A program made the translations under genes and the position numbers. A stretch of 64,000 nt of DNA from contig NZ_VZPV01000002.1 in the NCBI RefSeq assembly GCF_008801405.1, forward strand, positions 930,001 through 994,000. Direction: 5' to 3'. Below, piece by piece: positions 1 through 9,058 of the stretch (position 1 is the first letter of the stretch; every line of letters starts with the position of its first letter). Origin of the DNA: Ralstonia insidiosa (GTDB lineage: Bacteria > Pseudomonadota > Gammaproteobacteria > Burkholderiales > Burkholderiaceae). The notes under the pieces were generated by a model. That model did not search any database and was not told the origin of the DNA. It saw nothing but the letters and a program-made list of their open reading frames with translations.

Positions 1-539
1 CGACTGGCGGTAACCCGGTCTCCACGCTGACCTTCAATGCCAGCGGTGCACTGACCACCAACCCCAGCAAGGTTGCCGTGGCCTTTGGCGGCATGAGCAT
101 CGCCAACATGGACTTCACCGGCACCACGCAATACGGCGGCGGCTACAACGACACCGCCCCCGGCGTTTCGCAGGACGGCTACGCCACTGGCCGCCTGGCC
201 AGCTACGCGGTGGGTACCGACGGCACCATCACTGCGCGCTATTCCAACGGCCGCACCGCCGTGCTGGGTCAGGTTGCCATGGCCAACTTCAAGGCACCGG
301 AAGGCCTGCAGAACATCGGCGGCAACCAGTGGGTGGAAACGTCCAACTCGGGCGCCCCGAACCTGGGCACGCCGGGCATGGGTTCGTTCGGCTTGCTGCA
401 GTCGTCGGCGGTGGAGCAATCCAACGTGGATCTGTCGGCCGAGCTGGTGAACATGATCATTGCCCAGCGCTCGTACCAGGCCAATGCGCAAACCATCAAG
501 ACGCAGGACACCATCCTGCAGACGCTGGTGACCATGTAA
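1..539 (+). CDS. flgE: flagellar hook protein FlgE, 3' part only
   Basis: The frame is open from base 3 to the stop at 537-539, so only the C-terminal ~178 residues are present. FlgE polymerises into the hook outside the cell. The end carries the helical signature of rod/hook axial proteins (NMIIAQRSYQANAQ, TIKTQDTILQTLV), which packs with the N-terminal D0 helix. The part upstream of the window would hold the N-terminal NNLAN-type motif. It is the first visible gene of the rightward flg operon and is followed after 52 bases by flgF. Confidence 0.95.
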   Translation, partial: TGGNPVSTLTFNASGALTTNPSKVAVAFGGMSIANMDFTGTTQYGGGYNDTAPGVSQDGYATGRLASYAVGTDGTITARYSNGRTAVLGQVAMANFKAPEGLQNIGGNQWVETSNSGAPNLGTPGMGSFGLLQSSAVEQSNVDLSAELVNMIIAQRSYQANAQTIKTQDTILQTLVTM

Positions 540-591
540 GCACTGGATTGTCCTAACAGCCATCACCTGAACGCCCATCTAGGAACCTCGC

Positions 592-1329
592 ATGGACCGC
601 TCAATTTACGTGTCGATGACTGGCGTGAAGCACCTGTTCGACCAACAGGCCGCCAGCGCCAACAACCTGGCCAACGCCAGCACCACCGGCTTCAAGGCGC
701 AGATCGACGCGTTCCATACGGTGGGTGTGCAGGGCGATGGCTCGCCCACGCGCAGCTATGTGATGGCATCGGCCATCGGCACAGACGTGACGCCAGGCCC
801 GATCGAGACCACCGGCCGTTCTCTGGATGTGGCAGTCGACGGGCAGGGCTACTTTGCCGTGCAGGCCGCGGATGGCTCCGAGGCGTACACCCGCGCGGGC
901 ACGTTTCAACTGAGTGCCGACGGCACCATCGTCACCCTGGCCGGCCAGCCGGTGATGGGTGATGGCGGCCCGATCACGCTGCCGCCCAACACGACGGTGC
1001 AGTTTGCCAAGGACGGCACGGTCAACGCCATCAGCGCGGACAACGTCACGCCGCCGGTGTCGCTGGGCCGTCTGAAGCTGGTCAGCATTGACCCTTCAAA
1101 CCTGAACCGTGGCACTGACGGCCTGTTCCGTCAGCGTGATGGGCAGGACGCCGACACGAATGAAAACGTGCGCATCACGCCCGGCGCACTGGAAGGCAGC
1201 AACGTCAACCTGACCGACTCGCTGGTCAACATGATTGAAATTTCGCGCCAGCTCGAGATGCAGATGAAATCGCTGCAGACGAGTGACACGAATGCCCAGT
1301 CGGCCAATGAACTGCTGCGCCACGCTTGA
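592..1329 (+). CDS. flgF: flagellar basal-body rod protein FlgF
   Basis: 245 residues, the normal FlgF size. FlgF is part of the proximal rod in the periplasm. The N-terminus has the axial-protein motif ASANNLANASTTGFKAQ and the C-terminus has the matching helix SLVNMIEISRQLEMQMKSLQ. The start is the ATG at 592 with AGGAA about ten bases upstream. It lies between flgE and flgG in the canonical order. FlgG is the closest paralogue, but it is clearly encoded by the next gene, so the assignment is firm. Confidence 0.96.
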   Translation: MDRSIYVSMTGVKHLFDQQAASANNLANASTTGFKAQIDAFHTVGVQGDGSPTRSYVMASAIGTDVTPGPIETTGRSLDVAVDGQGYFAVQAADGSEAYTRAGTFQLSADGTIVTLAGQPVMGDGGPITLPPNTTVQFAKDGTVNAISADNVTPPVSLGRLKLVSIDPSNLNRGTDGLFRQRDGQDADTNENVRITPGALEGSNVNLTDSLVNMIEISRQLEMQMKSLQTSDTNAQSANELLRHA

Positions 1330-1367
1330 TGCGTTGCGTGTGAACTGAATCAACCAAGGACTCGAAC

Positions 1368-2150
1368 ATGATTCGCTCCCTGTGGATTTCCAAGACCGGG
1401 ATGGACGCCCAGCAATCGCAGCTGGATGTCATCTCGAACAACCTGGCGAACGTCAACACGACGGGCTTCAAGCGCTCGCGCGCCGTGTTCGAAGACTTGC
1501 TGTACCAAAACGTGCGTGAGCCGGGGGCGCAATCGTCGCAACAGACCACGCTGCCTTCGGGCATGCAGGTCGGTACCGGCGTGCGCATCGTCGCCACCGA
1601 GCGCTTGCACACGCAGGGCAACCTGACGCAAACCGGCAACGCGACCGACGTGGCCATCAACGGCAACGGCTTCTTCCAGGTGCAGATGCCTGATGGCACT
1701 CTGGCGTATACGCGCGACGGTAGTTTCCAGGTCAACGCGCAGGGTCAGTTGGTGACCTCCAGCGGTTACCCGATCCAGCCGGCCATCACCATTCCGCAGA
1801 ACGCCACCAGCCTCACCGTGGGCAAGGATGGTGTGGTGACGGTCACCACGCCTGGCTCGGTCAACAACACCCAGGTCGGCACATTCCAGTTGGCCAACTT
1901 CATCAACCCGGCCGGTCTGCGCAGCATGGGCGAGAACCTGTATGCAGAGACCGAAGCCGCCGGCACGGCCAACCTGGCCAATCCGGGTTCCAACGGCACG
2001 GGTGTGCTCAACCAGAACTACGTGGAAACGTCCAACGTGAACGTGGTGGAAGAAATGGTCAACATGATCCAGACGCAGCGTGCGTACGAGATCAACAGCA
2101 AGTCGGTGCAGACGTCCGACCAGATGCTGGAGAAGCTGTCGCAGCTCTAA
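1368..2150 (+). CDS. flgG: flagellar distal rod protein FlgG
   Basis: 260 residues, exactly the usual FlgG length. It forms the distal rod that passes through the L and P rings. Visible signatures are NNLANVNTTGFK near the N-terminus, the region GNGFFQVQMPDGTLAYTRDG, and the C-terminal helix EEMVNMIQTQRAYEINSK. It starts at ATG 1368, 38 bases after flgF, with an AAGGA-type site upstream. It is co-directional with flgF and flgH. Confidence 0.97.
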   Translation: MIRSLWISKTGMDAQQSQLDVISNNLANVNTTGFKRSRAVFEDLLYQNVREPGAQSSQQTTLPSGMQVGTGVRIVATERLHTQGNLTQTGNATDVAINGNGFFQVQMPDGTLAYTRDGSFQVNAQGQLVTSSGYPIQPAITIPQNATSLTVGKDGVVTVTTPGSVNNTQVGTFQLANFINPAGLRSMGENLYAETEAAGTANLANPGSNGTGVLNQNYVETSNVNVVEEMVNMIQTQRAYEINSKSVQTSDQMLEKLSQL

Positions 2151-2183
2151 GCTGGGCAGCGCAGTTTTTAAGGAAGTCTTGCG

Positions 2184-2933
2184 ATGCAAACCCCCCCGGT
2201 CTACTCGCTCCAACAGGAACAGATTCAGCACGGCGGCCGCGCTGTGCGAATCGCCAAACTGGCCGTGCTTGGCACGGCGGCTCTGCTCGCTACGGCGTGC
2301 GGCTTCCTGCCGCCGCCGGCGCCGATTGTGCAGGGCCCGACCACGGCGCGTCCGCCCATGCCCGTCATGGCACCGCGTCAGAACGGGGCGATCTACCAAG
2401 AGGTTGCATCGGGCAGCGGCGGCTTTCGCGGCATGTTCGAAGACCGCCGCGCACACATGGTGGGCGACACCATCACCATCGTGATTACCGAGAACACGGC
2501 AGCCAGCAAGCAGACTTCCGGCAGCGTGGACCGCAGCGGCAGCAAGACCACGTCGGTGCCCACGTTTGCTGGCATGAACCCGGGCGTGCTGTCGCTGCTG
2601 GGCGTATCGGCCAGCGACGCCAACAAGTTCGACAGCAAGGGCGCCAACGGTGCGCAGAACAACTTCACCGCCACCATTACCGTGACGGTGGTGGAAGTGC
2701 TCGGCAACGGCAACCTGGTGGTGAGTGGCGAGAAGCAGATGGCCGTGGGCCAGGGCACCGAGTCGATCAAGTTCTCAGGCGTGATCAACCCGACCACCGT
2801 CAACAACCAGAACACCGTGCTGTCCACCCAGGTGGCGGATGCACGCATGGAATACCGCGGCACCGGCTACGTGGCCGAAGCCCAGCAGATGGGCTGGCTG
2901 TCGCGGTTCTTCCTGACCGTGTCGCCGTTCTGA
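2184..2933 (+). CDS. flgH: flagellar L-ring lipoprotein FlgH
   Basis: 249 residues; FlgH forms the outer-membrane L ring around the rod. The start at 2184 has AAGGAAG a few bases upstream. A lipobox LLATAC places the lipidated cysteine at residue 39, unusually deep for FlgH because about 20 hydrophilic residues precede the signal helix; a later start is possible, but the ribosome site favours this one. The mature part has the conserved L-ring core (GDTITIVITENTAASKQTSG) and the typical end GWLSRFFLTVSPF. Confidence 0.95.
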   Translation: MQTPPVYSLQQEQIQHGGRAVRIAKLAVLGTAALLATACGFLPPPAPIVQGPTTARPPMPVMAPRQNGAIYQEVASGSGGFRGMFEDRRAHMVGDTITIVITENTAASKQTSGSVDRSGSKTTSVPTFAGMNPGVLSLLGVSASDANKFDSKGANGAQNNFTATITVTVVEVLGNGNLVVSGEKQMAVGQGTESIKFSGVINPTTVNNQNTVLSTQVADARMEYRGTGYVAEAQQMGWLSRFFLTVSPF

Positions 2934-2943
2934 GGAAGCCGCT

Positions 2944-4050
2944 ATGACTTTACATCGCATCATCGGCGCGGCCCTGGTGGCACTGAGCGCAATCTGTGGC
3001 ACGGCACACGCCGACCGCATCAAGGATCTGACCAGTGTTGCCGGTGTGCGTGAGAACGCGCTGATCGGCTACGGCCTGGTCGTCGGCCTGGATGGCAGTG
3101 GTGACCAGACCACGCAGACGCCGTTCACGATCCAGAGCTTCAACAACATGCTCACGCAGTTCGGCATCAACGTGCCGGCCGGCGCCAGCATCCAGCTCAA
3201 GAACACCGCTGCCGTGGTGGTGACGGCTGCGCTGCCTGCCTTTGTGCGGCCTGGCCAGACCATCGACGTAACGGTGTCTTCCATTGGTAATGCCAAGAGC
3301 CTGCGCGGCGGCACGCTGCTGCTCACGCCGCTCAAGGGCGTGGACGGCCAGTTGTACGCCCTGGCGCAGGGCAACGTGGTGATTGGCGGTGCGGGTGCGT
3401 CGGCCAACGGCAGCAAGGTGCAGATCAACCAGCTGGGCGCCGGCCGCATCGCCAACGGGGCGACGGTGGAGCGCGCAGTGCAGGCCACGGTGGGCGAAGC
3501 CGGCAGCATCCAGCTCGACACCGGCACGACGGACTTCGGTACGGTGCAGAACATCGTCAACGCCATCAACAAGCAGTTCGGCACCGACACCGCCCAGGCC
3601 GCCGACGGCCGCACGATCAACGTGCGTGCGCCGGCGCTGGCGTCGGACCGCGTCGGGTTTCTCGCCAAGTTGCAGAACATTGACGTGACGCCGGCGCTGG
3701 CCGCCGCACGCGTGGTGGTCAACGCGCGTACGGGCTCGGTGGTGATGAACCAGCTCGTCAAGCTTGAGCCCTGCGCGGTGGCACACGGCAGCCTGTCAGT
3801 CACCATCAGCACCGAGCCGGTGGTGAGCCAGCCGGCACCGTTCTCGCAAGGCCAGACGGTGGCGGCCGCACGTTCGAACATCGAGGTCAAGCAGGCAGGC
3901 GGCAGCCTCATCAACGTGAAGGGCGGCACCAACCTGGCAGATGTGGTCAAGGCCATCAATGCGATCGGTGCCAACCCGCAAGACCTGATTTCGATCCTGC
4001 AGGCGATGAAGGCGGCCAACGCCCTGCGCGCCGAGCTGGAAATCATCTAA
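2944..4050 (+). CDS. flgI: flagellar P-ring protein FlgI
   Basis: 368 residues with a Sec signal peptide (hydrophobic stretch about residues 7-20, likely cleavage after THA before DRIKDL). FlgI forms the periplasmic P ring. Family hallmarks seen are DRIKDLTSVAGVRENALIGY, GLVVGLDGSGDQT and the C-terminal DLISILQAMKAANALRAEL. It begins 10 bases after flgH, which indicates co-translation of the two ring proteins. Confidence 0.97.
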   Translation: MTLHRIIGAALVALSAICGTAHADRIKDLTSVAGVRENALIGYGLVVGLDGSGDQTTQTPFTIQSFNNMLTQFGINVPAGASIQLKNTAAVVVTAALPAFVRPGQTIDVTVSSIGNAKSLRGGTLLLTPLKGVDGQLYALAQGNVVIGGAGASANGSKVQINQLGAGRIANGATVERAVQATVGEAGSIQLDTGTTDFGTVQNIVNAINKQFGTDTAQAADGRTINVRAPALASDRVGFLAKLQNIDVTPALAAARVVVNARTGSVVMNQLVKLEPCAVAHGSLSVTISTEPVVSQPAPFSQGQTVAAARSNIEVKQAGGSLINVKGGTNLADVVKAINAIGANPQDLISILQAMKAANALRAELEII

Positions 4051-4066
4051 AGCAGGGGCCGACGCG

Positions 4067-5158
4067 ATGAACCCGACCGACCTCACCAGCCGCCTGGCGC
4101 TCGACTCCACAGGGTTCGAGTCGCTCAAGCAAGCCGCACGTACTGACCCGACCGGTGCCGCCAAGACCGTCGCCAAGCAGTTCGACGCGATCTTCGTGAA
4201 CATGATGCTCAAGCAGATGCGCGATGCATCGCCGCAGAACGGGCCGTTCGATTCGTCGTCGACCAAGATGTACACGTCGATGCTTGACCAGCAGCTCTCG
4301 CAGACGATGGCATCGCGCGGCGTGGGCGTAGCAGACCAGTTGCTCAAGCAGATGCTGCGTCAGGCCAACCATGTGAACCCGGATGCCGGTGGGCCGGTGA
4401 ATACCGCGCTGTCCAACACCACCGCCACGAACACCGCCTTGCCGGGGGCAACAGGCTCCACGTCGGACACCGCCAAGGCCATCGCCCGCTCGTCGCTCAA
4501 CAGCATGGCCGCTGCGGTTGCGCCCGGCACGGAAGACGATGGCTCGGGCATCAGCACCGTGCCGCGCCCGGGTCTGGAAGAGCGCGTGCAGCGCGCCCTG
4601 GCTGCCCTGCGCAAGCAGGCCGGGGCGGACCAGAGCGGCCAGTCGACCGGCGCACTGCCGGATGTAGATTTGTCGACCGTGGCTTCCGAGCCGCGTGGTG
4701 ATCGCATGGCCAGCTTCTACAACAAGCTGATCGGCCACGCCTCGCAGGCCGCGCAGGAAACCGGCATTCCGGCCAACTTCATGATCGGCCACGCCGCACT
4801 GGAGTCCGGCTGGGGCCGCCGCGAAATCAAGTCCAGCGACGGCACCAACACGCACAACCTGTTCGGCATCAAGGCCGGCGGCTCGTGGACGGGCAAGACG
4901 GCCACGGTGACCACCACCGAATACGTGGGCGGCGTCGCGCACAAGGTCCAGGAGAAGTTCCGCGTCTACGGCTCGTACGCCGAGGCGTTCAAGGACTACG
5001 CCAATCTGCTGGCCAACAACCCGCGCTACAGCAACGTCGTGGCGGCGGGCAACGGTAACGACGCGGCCTCGTTTGCCAAGGGCTTGCAACGTGCGGGTTA
5101 CGCCACAGACCCGAACTACGCCAACAAGATCATGGCGGTGCTCAAACAGATCGTTTGA
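4067..5158 (+). CDS. flgJ: rod assembly protein and peptidoglycan hydrolase FlgJ
   Basis: 363 residues with the two-part FlgJ architecture. The N-terminal ~100 residues are the rod-scaffold domain (AKQFDAIFVNMMLKQMRDAS). An Ala/Thr/Gly-rich linker runs from about 105 to 200. The C-terminal GH73 glucosaminidase domain has the motif GHAALESGWG, with the probable catalytic Glu near residue 246. The enzyme opens the murein for the growing rod. It is the last gene before a strong hairpin that separates it from flgK. Confidence 0.96.
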   Translation: MNPTDLTSRLALDSTGFESLKQAARTDPTGAAKTVAKQFDAIFVNMMLKQMRDASPQNGPFDSSSTKMYTSMLDQQLSQTMASRGVGVADQLLKQMLRQANHVNPDAGGPVNTALSNTTATNTALPGATGSTSDTAKAIARSSLNSMAAAVAPGTEDDGSGISTVPRPGLEERVQRALAALRKQAGADQSGQSTGALPDVDLSTVASEPRGDRMASFYNKLIGHASQAAQETGIPANFMIGHAALESGWGRREIKSSDGTNTHNLFGIKAGGSWTGKTATVTTTEYVGGVAHKVQEKFRVYGSYAEAFKDYANLLANNPRYSNVVAAGNGNDAASFAKGLQRAGYATDPNYANKIMAVLKQIV

Positions 5159-5189
5159 CGTTCGCTATCAACGAGAAAAACCAATAGTG

Positions 5190-5230
5190 TCGGCCGGCTC
5201 AAGTTTGATCAGAGCCGGCCGATGTTGTTT
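5190..5230 (+). terminator. hairpin between flgJ and flgK
   Basis: An 11-bp perfect stem (TCGGCCGGCTC at 5190-5200 and GAGCCGGCCGA at 5212-5222) encloses an 11-base loop. Only a weak TTGTTT tract follows, so this is either a leaky terminator or an mRNA-stabilising hairpin dividing the flgE-J and flgK-L messages. No sigma-28 type promoter is visible between it and flgK. Confidence 0.6.
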
Positions 5231-5276
5231 GTAGGGTCCATCTTGGCGGCACTGTGCTGCCTGCATCGAGACAAAC

Positions 5277-7214
5277 ATGAGCAGCTCCCTCCTGAATATT
5301 GGCGCGACCGGCCTGCAGGTCGCCAATATCAACCTACAGGTGACCGGCAACAACATCGCCAACGCCAACACGCCTGGCTATTCGCGCCAGGAGGCCGTGC
5401 AGACGGAGAACATTCCGCTGTACGCCGGCGTTGGCTATCTGGGGCAGGGTGCGAATGTGACGACCGTCAAGCGTATCTACGACCAGTTCCTGACGGCCCA
5501 AGTGCAGAGCGGCCAGGCCGCCACCAGCTCGGCTGACCAGCTCAATAGCCTGGTGTCCGGTCTGAGCCAGTACATGTCGGATAGCAACAGCGGGCTCTCC
5601 TCGGCGCTGACCAGCTTCTTCAACGGGGCCGACGGTCTGACGTCCAACCCGTCGAGCACCACCGCGCGCCAGGTGTTCCTGAACGCCGCGGCGGGCTTGC
5701 AGAGCCGTTTCAATTCGATTGCCGGCCAGTTGACCTCGCTGTCTGGCCAGGTCAACACGCAGGTGCAGACGCAGATCAGCTCGGTCAACAGCGTGGCGCA
5801 GCAGATTGCTGGCCTGAACGACCAGATTGCCAAGGCTGAGGCCTCCACCGGCCAGCCTGCCAATGACCTGCGTGACCAGCGCGACCAGCTCGTGCAGACG
5901 CTCAACAAGTCGATCAAGGCCAGCGTGGTGCAGACCGGTGACGGTCAGTACAACATCTACGTGGGCAATGGTCAGGCGCTGGTGCAGGGCAACCAGAGCT
6001 ACCAGCTGGCGGCCGTGCCGTCGCAGTACGACCCGACGCAACTATCGGTGGGCTACAAGAGCCCGGCCGGCACCGTCAACATTGACGACAGCCAACTGGG
6101 CGGCGGCGCCCTGGGGGGGCTGCTGGATTTCCGCCGCAACACGCTCATCCCGGCGCAGAACAGCCTGGGCAAGCTGGCTGCGGCCGTGTCGGCCGACGTG
6201 AACGCGCAGAACAACCTGGGTATGGACGCCAACGGCAAGATGGGGACGAACCTCTTCTCCGTGGCTGGCCCCACCGTTGCCGCCAGCAGCAACAACACCG
6301 GCAGCGCTACCGTCACGGCCAGCATCACCAACGCCAATGCGGGCCAAGGTTACGACTACCAGATCAAGTACCAGGGCGGCGCCTACACCGTTTCGCACTA
6401 CCCGGATGGCTCTGCTTCCGTGACGGTGACGAGCTGGCCGACCACCATTGATGGCGTCACGATGAACCTGTCGGGCACCATGAACAGTGGGGATTCGTTC
6501 CTGGTGCGCCCGACCGCCAATGCGGCATCGAGCATGCAGACGCTCACCACCGACTATCACAACGTGGCGGCCGCCACGCCGGTAGTGCTCAACCAGGGCA
6601 GCAACAACACGGGCAGCGCTACGGTGTCGTCCATTGGTGTGGACAGCACGTACGCCGGCGCGCCGCTCACGTCGCCGGTCAACCTGACGTACAGCTCGGC
6701 GGTGGGTGGCTCGCTCTCGGGTTTCCCGGGCAGCGTGACGGTCAACGTCAACGGCACCAACACGACATACAGCGGCGGCACTGCGCCGTACACGCAGGGT
6801 GCGACGTACTCGTTCAATGGCGTGCAGCTGACGTTGTCGGGCACACCGGCCAACAACGACACGTTTGCCGTCTCGGCCAACACCGCCAACAGCACCGACG
6901 GCGGCAACGCCAGCGCGCTGGCCAAGCTGCGCAATGCCACGCTGCTCGACGGCGGCACCACCTCGATCGGCTCGTCGTGGAACAACCTCGTCACCAAGGT
7001 GGGCGTACAGGCCAACACGGCCAGCAGCAACCTGACCTCGCAGAAGGCGCTGCTGGCAAGCTCGCAGCAGCAGCAGTCGTCTGTGTCGGGCGTGAGCCTG
7101 GATGACGAGGCAATGAACCTGATGAAGTATCAGCAGGCCTACCAGGCATCGGCCAAGGTGATGCAGACGGCCAATACGCTGTTTGATTCCTTGCTGTCGA
7201 TTGCCGGCGGCTGA
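5277..7214 (+). CDS. flgK: hook-filament junction protein FlgK (HAP1)
   Basis: 645 residues. FlgK caps the hook and joins it to the filament. The N-terminus carries the axial motif QVTGNNIANANTPGYSRQ and the C-terminus the matching helix DDEAMNLMKYQQAYQASAKV. The middle (about residues 325-555) is a Ser/Thr/Asn/Gly-rich variable domain containing two related stretches, each with a SNNTGSATV segment, probably an internal duplication of an exposed domain. flgL follows after 65 bases. Confidence 0.96.
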   Translation: MSSSLLNIGATGLQVANINLQVTGNNIANANTPGYSRQEAVQTENIPLYAGVGYLGQGANVTTVKRIYDQFLTAQVQSGQAATSSADQLNSLVSGLSQYMSDSNSGLSSALTSFFNGADGLTSNPSSTTARQVFLNAAAGLQSRFNSIAGQLTSLSGQVNTQVQTQISSVNSVAQQIAGLNDQIAKAEASTGQPANDLRDQRDQLVQTLNKSIKASVVQTGDGQYNIYVGNGQALVQGNQSYQLAAVPSQYDPTQLSVGYKSPAGTVNIDDSQLGGGALGGLLDFRRNTLIPAQNSLGKLAAAVSADVNAQNNLGMDANGKMGTNLFSVAGPTVAASSNNTGSATVTASITNANAGQGYDYQIKYQGGAYTVSHYPDGSASVTVTSWPTTIDGVTMNLSGTMNSGDSFLVRPTANAASSMQTLTTDYHNVAAATPVVLNQGSNNTGSATVSSIGVDSTYAGAPLTSPVNLTYSSAVGGSLSGFPGSVTVNVNGTNTTYSGGTAPYTQGATYSFNGVQLTLSGTPANNDTFAVSANTANSTDGGNASALAKLRNATLLDGGTTSIGSSWNNLVTKVGVQANTASSNLTSQKALLASSQQQQSSVSGVSLDDEAMNLMKYQQAYQASAKVMQTANTLFDSLLSIAGG

Positions 7215-7279
7215 CCGGGCGGCTGAAGAATCCGCCCCATTTGTCGATAACGTCCTAAAGCCCTTCGTCCGGACCGATC

Positions 7280-8239
7280 ATGCGAGTCAGTACCGCCCAA
7301 TTCTTTGCTGCATCCACTGCTTCCATGCAGAACACGCAGTCGAACCTGATGACGCTGCAGCAGCAGATTGCGAGCGGCATTGCGCTCACCAGCGCGGGTG
7401 ACAACCCGAGCGCGTTCGGCCAGATGTCGCAGCTGCAGCAGACGCAGGACGCCAATGATCAATACCAGGCCAACCGCGACGCCACCGATGCACGCCTGAC
7501 CAACGTGTCGTCAGCGCTCACCAACCTGGCGACCACGCTGCAGCAGGGCAAGCAGAGCCTGGTGTCGGCCAATACCTCGCTGATGACGGATTCGCAGCGC
7601 ATTGGTGTGCTGGCACAGGTCAAGCAGCAGTATCAGCAGTTGCTCGCCACCGCCAACCAGCGCGATGCCTCAGGCGTGGCACTGTTCGGTGGCGCTAACG
7701 GCACGACCGACCCGTTCGTCAATTCGGGTGGCACCGTGCAGTACGTCGGCAGCGGACAGCCGCCCACGGTGCAGGTCTCTCAGAACGTATCGATGCCGAA
7801 CTCGGTGTCGGGTGACTCGGTGTTCGTGCGCATTGCCAATACGGACCCGGCCAACCCGAGCGCCAATCAAAGCATCTTCAAGACGTACGAAAACCTGATC
7901 ACGGCACTGTCCACCCCGATCAATCCGGCCACCCAGGCCACCGATGTTGCCAACCTGCAGAAGGCCGTGCAGACGGCGCAGGGCAACCTCGACAACGCTT
8001 ACCAGGTCGCCCTGCAGGCGCAGGTGACCGTGGGCACGCAGCAGGCGCAGATCACCACGCTCAACAGCAGCGGCTCGAGCTACGGCGAGCAGTTGAAGGA
8101 GCAGATCTCCAAGCTGCAGTCGGTGGACTACACCACCGCCATTTCGCAGTTTGCCCAGCAGCAGGTGTCGTTGCAGGCCGCGCAGAAGACGTTTACGGCC
8201 ATGCAGGGCATGTCGCTGTTCCAGTACTTCAATCCTTGA
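7280..8239 (+). CDS. flgL: hook-filament junction protein FlgL (HAP3)
   Basis: 319 residues. FlgL is the second junction protein between FlgK and flagellin, and belongs to the flagellin superfamily. The N-terminus has the flagellin-like segment LMTLQQQIASGIALTSAGDNP, and the C-terminal helices (YTTAISQFAQQQVSLQAAQK) end in MSLFQYFNP. It closes the rightward flg operon. A small hairpin (CTGACC/GGTCAG, 8244-8261) lies just after the stop but has no U-tract. Confidence 0.95.
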   Translation: MRVSTAQFFAASTASMQNTQSNLMTLQQQIASGIALTSAGDNPSAFGQMSQLQQTQDANDQYQANRDATDARLTNVSSALTNLATTLQQGKQSLVSANTSLMTDSQRIGVLAQVKQQYQQLLATANQRDASGVALFGGANGTTDPFVNSGGTVQYVGSGQPPTVQVSQNVSMPNSVSGDSVFVRIANTDPANPSANQSIFKTYENLITALSTPINPATQATDVANLQKAVQTAQGNLDNAYQVALQAQVTVGTQQAQITTLNSSGSSYGEQLKEQISKLQSVDYTTAISQFAQQQVSLQAAQKTFTAMQGMSLFQYFNP

Positions 8240-8306
8240 TCGGCTGACCAGAGGCGGTCAGGGGGCGCGGCGTATCATGTCGGCTCGCCTACCGTCAGGA
8301 CTGGTC

Positions 8307-9050
8307 ATGCCCATTCAATATCTCCGCCGCCTGACCAGCCCCGAACGCACGGAAGACGCCAACCGCCGGCTGGGGCAATCGCTGGCTTTCGTGGCCGGCG
8401 CCGCCAACGCAGGCGGTTTTCTCGCCGTCAAACAGTACACGTCGCACATGTCCGGCATTGTCTCGGCAATGGCCGATGACCTTGTGCTGGGCGACGTGGT
8501 GCTCGTGCTGGCGGGCTTTGCCTCGCTGCTGGCGTTTCTGTGCGGAGCAGCCTGTACGGCGGTACTCGTCAACTGGGGCCGCCGGCGCAGCACGCAAAGC
8601 GAGTTTGCGCTGCCCCTCATGCTGGAGGCCGCGCTGCTGCTGCTCTTCGGGCTGATGGGCACGTCGCTCGGGCAATACCGCGTCGTGTTCGTGCCGGCCA
8701 CCGTAGCGCTGCTGTGCTTCTTGATGGGGCTGCAGAACGCCATCATCACCAAGATATCGAAGGCGGAGATCCGCACCACCCATGTGACTGGTCTGGCCAC
8801 CGATATCGGCATCGAGGTCGGCAAGGCGCTGTACTGGAACCACGGGCACCGCAATCTGCCGGCCGTGGTTGCCAACCTGCCCAAGCTGCGCTTGTTGGTT
8901 TCCCTGCTGGGGATGTTCTTCGTGGGTGGCGTGGCGGGGGCGCTGGGTTTCAAGCACGTGGGTTATGCCACCACCATCCCGCTCGCATCCATTCTGATGC
9001 TGCTGGCTGTCGTGCCCATCGTGGACGATCTGCTTGCACGCAGGCGGTAG
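8307..9050 (+). CDS. DUF1275 (YoaK-type) membrane protein
   Basis: 247 residues with about six hydrophobic segments. The N-terminal pattern FVAGAANAGGFLAVKQYTSHMSG and the central MGLQNAIITKISKAEIRTTHVTG are characteristic of the DUF1275/YoaK family of inner-membrane proteins of unknown function. The ATG at 8307 is chosen because AGGA lies 7 bases upstream; an open extension upstream overlaps flgL and lacks family similarity. It is not a known flagellar gene. The next gene is convergent. Confidence 0.85.
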   Translation: MPIQYLRRLTSPERTEDANRRLGQSLAFVAGAANAGGFLAVKQYTSHMSGIVSAMADDLVLGDVVLVLAGFASLLAFLCGAACTAVLVNWGRRRSTQSEFALPLMLEAALLLLFGLMGTSLGQYRVVFVPATVALLCFLMGLQNAIITKISKAEIRTTHVTGLATDIGIEVGKALYWNHGHRNLPAVVANLPKLRLLVSLLGMFFVGGVAGALGFKHVGYATTIPLASILMLLAVVPIVDDLLARRR

Positions 9051-9058
9051 CGGTTTGC

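Noticed and set aside
1350..2456. Long open frame on the minus strand opposite flgG and flgH
   Set aside because: It is the GC-rich antisense shadow of real genes, has His/Arg-rich low-complexity translation and no ribosome site. The same applies to the many antisense frames opposite fliF, sheath, tape and other genes.
8151..8306. N-terminal extension of the DUF1275 gene overlapping flgL
   Set aside because: The extension is Arg/Pro/Ser-rich, overlaps the flgL C-terminus and is not part of the family; AGGA before 8307 supports the shorter form.
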